This document shows positions 58,084 to 64,000 of a DNA stretch of 64,000 nucleotides, piece after piece; the stretch's first letter is position 1; every line of letters starts with the position of its first letter. The stretch comes from Aedes albopictus. Lineage: Eukaryota; Arthropoda; Insecta; Diptera; Culicidae. Where the stretch lies: NCBI RefSeq assembly GCF_035046485.1, contig NC_085138.1, forward strand, positions 288,916,089-288,980,088, in the 5' to 3' direction. The position numbers were made by a program, and so were the translations under genes. The notes under the pieces are model-generated. The model saw only the letters and a program-made list of their open reading frames with translations, ran no database searches and was not told where the DNA came from.

Positions 58084-58116
58084 GAATATTCTCGACCATT
58101 CCGTATTTTTCTGGAA
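58084..58116. promoter_or_regulatory. Heat-shock element array 1 (proximal)
   Basis: In-register triplets every 5 bp on the plus strand: GAA 58084, TTC 58089, GAC 58094, TTC 58099, TAT 58104, TTC 58109, GAA 58114. Five of seven match the alternating consensus exactly, and GAC at 58094 is one base off. It lies about 55-85 bp upstream of the predicted start site. Confidence 0.7.
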
Positions 58117-58147
58117 AGTGCCTTTGGAGAGACAAATGCTTCCGATA

Positions 58148-58175
58148 GAAAGTTCTAGAAAGTTCGAGAGGCTTC
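58148..58175. promoter_or_regulatory. Heat-shock element array 2
   Basis: GAA 58148, TTC 58153, GAA 58158, TTC 58163, GAG 58168, TTC 58173: six alternating units in perfect 5-bp register, one with a single mismatch. This is stronger than the minimal three-unit element HSF trimers need. Confidence 0.8.
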
Positions 58176-58228
58176 CATACTTAAGGTTCGAAAATTGTAA
58201 CGTTGAAGGTATCTAAATGAATACACAG

Positions 58229-58246
58229 GAACATTCCCGAACATTC
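58229..58246. promoter_or_regulatory. Heat-shock element array 3 (cut by the gap)
   Basis: GAACATTCCCGAACATTCC: GAA 58229, TTC 58234, GAA 58239, TTC 58244, four perfect units. The assembly gap starts at 58248, so the array may continue. Confidence 0.8.
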
Positions 58247-58247
58247 C

Positions 58248-58747
58248 NNNNNNNNNNNNNNNNNNNNNNNNNNNNNNNNNNNNNNNNNNNNNNNNNNNNN
58301 NNNNNNNNNNNNNNNNNNNNNNNNNNNNNNNNNNNNNNNNNNNNNNNNNNNNNNNNNNNNNNNNNNNNNNNNNNNNNNNNNNNNNNNNNNNNNNNNNNNN
58401 NNNNNNNNNNNNNNNNNNNNNNNNNNNNNNNNNNNNNNNNNNNNNNNNNNNNNNNNNNNNNNNNNNNNNNNNNNNNNNNNNNNNNNNNNNNNNNNNNNNN
58501 NNNNNNNNNNNNNNNNNNNNNNNNNNNNNNNNNNNNNNNNNNNNNNNNNNNNNNNNNNNNNNNNNNNNNNNNNNNNNNNNNNNNNNNNNNNNNNNNNNNN
58601 NNNNNNNNNNNNNNNNNNNNNNNNNNNNNNNNNNNNNNNNNNNNNNNNNNNNNNNNNNNNNNNNNNNNNNNNNNNNNNNNNNNNNNNNNNNNNNNNNNNN
58701 NNNNNNNNNNNNNNNNNNNNNNNNNNNNNNNNNNNNNNNNNNNNNNN
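58248..58747. other. Assembly gap (500 N)
   Basis: Exactly 500 undetermined bases, probably a placeholder length. It hides the Helitron 5' end and about 80-90 bp of the host TA element. Open frames running through the N's are artefacts. Confidence 0.98.
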
Positions 58748-58964
58748 TAATAACTCAAAAAGTACATAACTCGTAAGAATTTGAACAACATACCTATTTG
58801 AAATCAGAGACCCCAAATTTAGTAAGTAAGGATATTTTCAACACAAACGAATTATGATCACTGACATGATCAATGTTACCCCAAATCAACAAAATCAAAA
58901 ATTAGATTAAAAAGTTTATTTTAACATGTTTTAAAGTTTCACAATACATTTTCGAGTAGCTTAA

Positions 58965-59078
58965 CCCTTTGGAGCCGGAGGGGTCATATATGACCCCGGC
59001 GATGAAACCGAGCATAACAAACGTGTTCGACACCAGCGAGGTTGTGTCGACAGCGGCGAAAATATCGGCTCCAAAAGG
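58965..59078. mobile_element. piggyBac-like MITE, 114 bp, TTAA target
   Basis: TTAA at 58961-58964 and 59079-59082. Ends are CCCTTTGGAGCCG and CGGCTCCAAAAGG. The reference copy at about 49103 reads GTTAAGCCAC without the insertion. It also holds a palindromic GGGGTCATATATGACCCC. Confidence 0.85.
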
Positions 59079-60110
59079 TTAACACATACTTAGAGGCCCC
59101 GTACCTCTTAAAATATATAACATGTAACGTTTGCTTTAACAAGAGAATTATTCAAGAAAGATAGAAAATTTTTACCAATGTTACCCCGGATTACGGTACT
59201 AAGGTTAGTAGCGTTATTGTCTAACGCCTAAATATATGTTCAGCGCTTTCAAATGCACATATCAATTGAACACCTCAAGTTCTCCATACAATCTTCGGTC
59301 ATAAACTGTGAAGGCCCGGTCCAATATTTTTAACACTCTTTCACTATGACACTGCCCCTATAACAATAGTGTTGAACGGTGTAATTATTACATAAATTTT
59401 CAACTTAGAAACATAGCTGCCAACAAAACAGTAGCGCCTATCTCGGAATGGTGGTCCTCGGGTGAACTACTCGTATACTCTTCCATGCGCATTTGTAGCA
59501 TGTAAACTTTGGTATCCAAGCAACCTTCCAATAAAGGTTTGCGAATAGTAATCAATATACTCAGCAGGAAAACGTTTTATAAAATTCTGGTGAAAAGCAG
59601 GTACCTACCGCCAGTCGGGGTGACATTGGGCCTGGGGGGTAACTTTGGGCCAAAAATCAAGAAAGATGTTTCGCTCAAAATACTAAAATTCATCAAAGTG
59701 ATTATCAAAAAGTGGATGGTATACGGTAAATATAACTTGCGTTGACCATCCGATGTAGAAAAAAGTCACATTTAGTCAATTTTCTATTAAGAAAACTTGA
59801 TGTGAATTGTATGCTTAGGCGTACTGTACAGTATCGTTGTTTTAAAATTCCCAGCAGAAAACAGCTGAAAACCGAACATGTAATGCATTACAGTTTTCTC
59901 GGTGTGTTGGGTAGTTGTTTTGAAAAGTATAATGAGTTTTCTTGGTTTTGTATGCTATTCTGCATGAAAAACTTATTTACTCAAGCTGTAGTACAAATAC
60001 TTCGTTTTGGGGGTGACTTTGGGCCATACAAAAGCAATGCAATCAGTACGAGAACCTTGCAAATGTCAATTAAAACGACTGAGAGTATTCACATTATTTT
60101 ATGCATAATA

Positions 60111-60966
60111 GGGGGATTAGGGGCATAATGGACACCCTAAGCAAATGAGTGCGTTAGACCTGTATAACGAAGAAAAACTTAACATATTATCAGTTGACTT
60201 ACAACTTTAACCTGTTTCCTCCGTATTTCAATCATTTACAGCAGGTGGAATGTCTTTATTGTGAAGAAATAACGAATTTTAAATCGTGTGTTTTTTTGGG
60301 CTGGCAGGAAAGGTGCGGGGCGAAATGAACACCCATCGGGGCATAATGGACACTCCTGCATATTTGATGCTAATTCTTTGGTTACATCGATCAGTTAAGT
60401 AATCTGCCTACGGAGATCAATGCCACAGATATAATACTCCATCTTAGACGAGTTTACATAACATCAAAGTTAATTAAGTAAACTTTAGGCTAAAATAATC
60501 GGATTGATTTTTTCCAAACTATCTAAAACGCCTAACAGTATGCAATGCACGTACATCCATTTGTAATTGCCGGTGTTCATTTCGCCCCGAACCGACTACA
60601 ACATTAAAACTGCTATTTTAAGTAAATTCTGATCAAAAATAAAATACTTCATCCATTGCTAAATCTCCGTATACATGTAGATAAGGTAACAATTCATTTG
60701 TTTGTATGGTGGACACACTCCAACACTCGTAATGTCTTATTTGCTGCTGCTTCGAAATTATAAGAATTTCACCATATGGAGAACATATTTCAATTTCAAT
60801 GATATTTTGATTATTTTGGAGCAATATAAATGGTACTTTTGAAAAATAGAACCATGACTTGTTGCTTTACACTTATACATTAAAAGTTTAACATAAAAGT
60901 CAACGGTTTCGGCAAAAACAGGGGTGTCCATTTCGCCCCGGGTGTCCATTATGCCCCTAATCCCCC
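60111..60966 (-). mobile_element. TA element, GGGGCATAATGGACAC family, copy E
   Basis: An 856-bp copy, TA at 60109-60110 and 60967-60968, inverted relative to copy A. Central motif AACGCCTAACAGTATGCAAT at 60528-60547. It is nested at the same site as the partial copy at 33405-33527, so the two larger elements descend from one nested ancestor. Confidence 0.85.
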
Positions 60967-61225
60967 TACGGTTTAAAATATTGGAAATAAATGTTAGATT
61001 CATGCAAAATTAAATTTCACGCATATCAGTTGCTAGGCAGATGATAAAGAAATATTACTTTCGTCTTTTGAGAATGTTAGTTGGAGTTATATTTATAGGA
61101 TAGTGGATATATTGTGTAGGAACGTTGATCGTTTACAATGAATGTGGTAAAATTGTCGCGTTTGTTTGTCTGTGATGTTATTTTGAAGTGACTAGGCACT
61201 GATAGGTTGTGGGCAAGTATCTATA

Positions 61226-62177
61226 CAGGGTGTTAGGTTCCTGAGTGCAAACTTTTTAAAGGGTGATAGAGGACCATAAATGGTGAAAAAAATTGTTCTA
61301 CGCATATGGTCAAATCTCAACCGTTACGTAGTTATTGAACTCCCCATGTTTTTGACTCTTATTGCCTTAACTGGCTATTATTTTAAAATGGTCAAACTTA
61401 TCGCACTTTTTTAACCCTTATTCGAAAGATTATTGAATTTTCTATCAAATGGCATCGGTTTAGGTTTAGTTAAATAACTAAGTTTTCTAGAGCAAATTGC
61501 CTAAAAGTTGTGTGTTTTAATTCGTTTTTGTCAATTATCTTTGAAAAATGCGTAATAATTTAAAATTCTTTATTTGGCAAAGTTGTGGCCCCTGTTTCAC
61601 TCGACATTTCGTACTTTGACATCAAACTTCTATCTCTTATCGTTTTCTTGCAATTTTGATTTAAACGTCGCATTTCAGATCAGAAATTTGCAATCGTCAT
61701 GGAAAGCACTTTTTTGCGCACCGTGCCACACATTCAAATCGAAATTGCAAGAAAACGATAAGAGTTAGAAGTTTTGCGTCAAAGAACAAATTGTAGAGTG
61801 GAACAGGGGCCACAACTTTGCCAAAGAAAGAATTTTAATTTATTACGCATGTTTTAAAGATAATGGACATAAACAAATAAAAACACACTATTTTTAGCTA
61901 GTTTGCTCTAGAAAACTTAGTTATTCAGCTAAACCAATCGGTTCAAAAATGCCATTTGATAGAAAATTCAATAATCTTTCGAATAAGCGTTAAAAAACTG
62001 CGATAAGTTTGACCATTTTAAAGTTATAGCCAGTTAAGGCAATAAGAGTCAAAAACATGGGGAGTTCAATAACTACGTAACGGTTGAGATTTGACCATAT
62101 GCGTAGAACAATTTTTTCACCATTTATGGTCCTCTATCACCCTTTAAAAAGTTTGCACTCATGAACCTAACACCCTG
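61226..62177. mobile_element. 952-bp near-complete foldback element
   Basis: TA at 61224-61225 and 62178-62179; ends CAGGGTGTTAGGTTC and complement. Arms 61226-61663 and about 61736-62177 (about 440 nt each) are complementary over their length with few differences, around a ~72-nt loop. No ORF. A transcript through it would form a ~440-bp duplex. Confidence 0.9.
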
Positions 62178-62407
62178 TATATTTGATAGTTTCGATTTTC
62201 AAGCGATATTATCTCACATTGAACTGTTTTGTTTGAATTTTAGTGTTTGGCCCAATGCTATATCATTGTCAAAATTAAAGTTAAAGCATTTTTACTTTAA
62301 ACAATCCTAAACAGTATAAAAATGAACGTGTCTACCGAATACAACATTGTTTTAGAGCTAAGATATTGTTGTAACGACCTACAACACACTTAGAAAAAAA
62401 CACCGAC

Positions 62408-62600
62408 TTCGGTAATATTTTACCGAAATCTCAACCGTTAAGTTTTTTACCGGAAAAATTCGGTGACGTTTACCGAACTTCGTTAAAATTTGACAGATAA
62501 ACGATAACATTTTACCGAAATTTGGTCATTTTTACAGGATTTCGGTAAAAAACCATTACCGAACGCTCAACAGTTGAGATTTCGGTAAAAATTACCGAAC
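62408..62600. mobile_element. Small MITE, TTCGGTAA...TTACCGAA
   Basis: The left TTCGGTAATATTTTACCGAA is followed by ATCTCAACCGTT, and the right side has AACAGTTGAGAT with TTCGGTAAAAATTACCGAA: inverted ends of about 31 bp. TTACCGAA/TTCGGTAA recurs inside. The target duplication is unclear. Confidence 0.65.
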
Positions 62601-62904
62601 GCGACTAGCTGTGAAAGAGATGTACTATGCAATTTTGGCCCAATGACACCCCTACTGACGGTAGTCTCAGAATCTACATTGGTACGTCGTCTTAATTACA
62701 GTTGGGATTCGTTATACACGGTGGGTGGTACATATGCTAACACTGATTTTTTATCAGCTCGCGCGATTTGGAGACGTGGCAGAAGGGATGAGACGCAGTG
62801 GCCTTTTCAAACGATGCCGTAGTTTGCAGCATTAATTTTAAAGACGAAGATTTTCTGAAATCCACGTTGCAAGTCGCAAGGGTGGGAGTTACTTAGATTG
62901 TAAA

Positions 62905-63974
62905 ATGCAAAAAAAAAAATCAGCTCAATTTATTTATAGGGTGAGATCGACAGTTGTACCTTCTTTGGACTGCAATATCGTGGAGCGTAACTCACTTCCA
63001 GACTCCCTAAGTTCGATGGGTGTTGATGTCGATCAATTGGCCACTTCAAATGAAACATCTAAAAAAAAAATGTTATTGGATCACTCAATGTATGTGGTGG
63101 GAGAACTTGAGATCGACGGCACATGGGATTCCACGCCAAACATACCGTTGGTGATACGCAGATCCCGTGAGGACCTCAATAATACTTTCCAGCATCTGGA
63201 CTATAGCTACTGCTCTGTCCAGAATGCCTACAGGATCGTGATGGCTAAGTCGAAAAGTGTAATGGCTCCTGCAGAGCAATCTCCAGAGACGTTAGAGGGG
63301 ATCATCGAGGGACTTTTTCAGCGCCATGATCCTAGTCCTTGGCCATTTTCGTAGGACAGCCGGGGACTGGGGTTGGCGATGAGGAGAGGGTCATTGATGT
63401 GGAACTTGCGAGGATAGCAAAGCCCCTTAGCGTAGGTACGGCTCCAGGTCCGGATGGAGTTCCGAACCTGGCCTTAAAAGTAGCTATTGCAGAGGCTCCC
63501 GAGATGTTCAGAGCTGATATGCAGAAATGCCTGGACGAGGGACTTTTCCAAGAAGTATAGAAGAGGCAGAGCCTTATTCTATTGCCAAAGGCGGGGAAAC
63601 CATCAGGAGACCCGTCGGTATATAGATCAATATGCTTGATCGACACGGCAGAGAAGATGCTTGGAAAGATCATCCTCAATCGAATATTGAGACACACCGA
63701 GGGTGTGAATGGTCTCTCGGGTGGCAAGTACGGCTTCCTGAAGGGGGGGGGGGGGTCAACTGTAGACGCAATCCTGTCGGTTACAAAAAATCGTTGGTTA
63801 CTAAAAATCTGGATGCAAGGACCGCGTTCTATAGCGCCAGTTAGCCGGCTACTTATTGCCGATGCGCTCCTGCGTCTGGGGATACCTAGGTACCTGTACA
63901 AGATTCTCGGAAGCTACTTCCAGAATCGAGTGCCTACTAGTTTACGACGTGGGAATGTCATGACGCCACTCTAA
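62905..63974 (+). pseudogene. Decayed non-LTR retrotransposon reverse transcriptase
   Basis: Recognisable from about 63215: RIVMAKSKSVMAPAEQSPET and FQRHDPSPWPF (linker before RT), then after a frameshift near 63340 APGPDGVPNLALK, a TAG in place of Trp at 63558 (GLFQEV*KRQS), LPKAGKPSGDPSVYRSICL, and YGFLKGGGG, where a 13-G run replaces the usual Arg codon, STVDAI. A further shift separates NLDARTAFYSAS (first catalytic Asp region) from ADALLRLGIPRYLYKILGSY. The YADD block is absent. The pattern is that of R1/jockey-like RTs. The N-terminal 100 residues of the open frame are not recognised. Confidence 0.75.
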
Positions 63975-64000
63975 TCACGAATTTAACCTTAAAACCCCAA

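Larger units (their letters stand above)
52849..58247 (-). mobile_element. Autonomous Helitron, 5' end hidden in an assembly gap
   Basis: On the minus strand the 3' end is a hairpin ACGTGGCTAGCCACGT (52861-52876), then CGGGCCAC and CTAG|T at 52849/52848. This is a Helitron terminus between A and T. The upper limit is set by the gap 58248-58747: after it the host TA element has already resumed, so the 5' TC lies inside the gap. The element encodes one spliced RepHel gene with its own promoter and polyadenylation signal. Confidence 0.9.
57841..58247 (-). promoter_or_regulatory. Helitron promoter and leader with heat-shock elements
   Basis: On the minus strand TATATAAAG (58064-58056) is followed by the initiator TCAGT with A at 58031, 33 nt from the start of the TATA box. 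The 190-nt leader is A-rich and poor in structure (AAAGTGCAAG-like words), as in insect heat-shock leaders. Upstream are three arrays of GAA/TTC triplets on a 5-bp register (58084-58116, 58148-58175, 58229-58246). See the separate entries. Heat-shock-factor control is predicted. Confidence 0.75.
52488..59196. mobile_element. CCGTAA(AA/TC)CGGGG TA element split by the Helitron
   Basis: TA at 52486-52487 and 59197-59198. The left end is CCGTAAAACGGGGTATCTTT, the right end ACCCCGGATTACGG. Its two halves (52488-52848 and 58748-59196, minus strand relative to 48976-49758) align to the uninterrupted copy. The left half stops at AGTAAAA, where the reference continues TTTACGATTTATTAAAAG, and the right half resumes at about TAACTCAAAAAGTACATAA. 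Confidence 0.8.
52325..59345. mobile_element. Outer foldback element split by nested insertions
   Basis: The left arm 52325-52485 (CCCTAGAAGTGTCATAGTGA ... CATATATTTAGGCGTTTTCG) is the inverted repeat of the right arm 59205-59345 (CGCCTAAATATATGTTCAGC ... TCACTATGACAC). Arms are about 75-80% alike by eye. The centre is occupied by the TA element 52488-59196. Single-arm relatives exist at 14226-14430. Confidence 0.65.
59608..62661 (+). mobile_element. TA element, GGGGTGACATTGGGCC family, 3.05 kb with nested copies
   Basis: TA at 59606-59607 and 62662-62663. The left end is CCGCCAGTCGGGGTGACATT with GGGCC, directly followed by a second phrase GGGGGGTAACTTTGGGCC; a third is at 60009. The right end is GGCCCAATGACACCCCTACT with GACGG. 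Central-type motif TATGCTTAGGCGTACT at 59809. It contains copy E, the 952-bp foldback and possibly the small ACCGAAATC element. Without the first two it is about 1.24 kb. Confidence 0.75.

Noticed and set aside
58181..58816. Open frames of 177-211 codons across the N block
   Set aside because: They consist of undetermined bases; the gap is 500 N and codes for nothing known.

Overview
The window looks like repeat-saturated, AT-rich nuclear DNA of a culicine mosquito, most probably Aedes. Pointers are two Feilai-type tRNA-derived SINEs, a dense field of TA-, TTAA-, TTA- and 8-bp-TSD elements nested in one another, an insect-type BEL/Pao leader, a Tc1/mariner relic of the mosquito DD37 type and an autonomous Helitron with a small spliceosomal intron. 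Species assignment is inference. Prokaryotic features (operons, ribosome binding sites, CRISPR) are absent. Only one long intact protein-coding gene exists, and it belongs to a transposon.

Layout. 1-8.6 kb: foldback DNA, a Feilai SINE, a 1.5-kb hAT MITE, small MITEs and two possible host exons on the minus strand (4329-4428 and a Q-rich one at 5921-6163). 8.6-24.9 kb: two copies of a GC-rich module with tandem TATA/initiator promoters flank a 12-kb non-autonomous Helitron (9782-21870). The Helitron carries a ~137-bp satellite, which is split by a 6.66-kb hAT-like insertion (13977-20637) that holds further elements. 25-33.6 kb: a run of TA-flanked TIR elements, including an inverted pair and two almost identical 909-bp copies, plus a solo LTR. 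33.7-36.1 kb: 5' end of a BEL/Pao retrotransposon (LTR, tRNA-His primer site, leader intron, broken gag). 36.1-40.1 kb: a GGAATTCC-rich minisatellite interrupted by a Tc1/mariner relic and two MITEs. 40.1-44 kb: mostly single-copy-looking DNA. 44-50.9 kb: a second long GCCTTTCTCGT-ended element and two more promoter-module copies. 51-62.7 kb: nested TIR elements, with the intact Helitron at the centre (52849 into the 58248-58747 gap). 62.9-64 kb: a decayed non-LTR reverse transcriptase.

How the parts relate. Most of the DNA can be peeled as nested insertions whose order is fixed by target-site duplications and by uninterrupted paralogous copies in the same window. The clearest stack is foldback > TA element > Helitron, with a piggyBac-like MITE on the far side. 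Many TA elements share a terminal layout (about 9 nt, then a GGGG-led phrase that is repeated nearby) and a central motif close to AACGCCTAAAAGTATGCAAT, which suggests one loose superfamily.

The most interesting single observation is the promoter of the intact Helitron. A TATA box and initiator are preceded by three arrays of heat-shock elements (alternating GAA/TTC on a strict 5-bp register), and the leader is A-rich. This predicts a heat-inducible autonomous Helitron. All calls are by eye; no searches or alignments were run.
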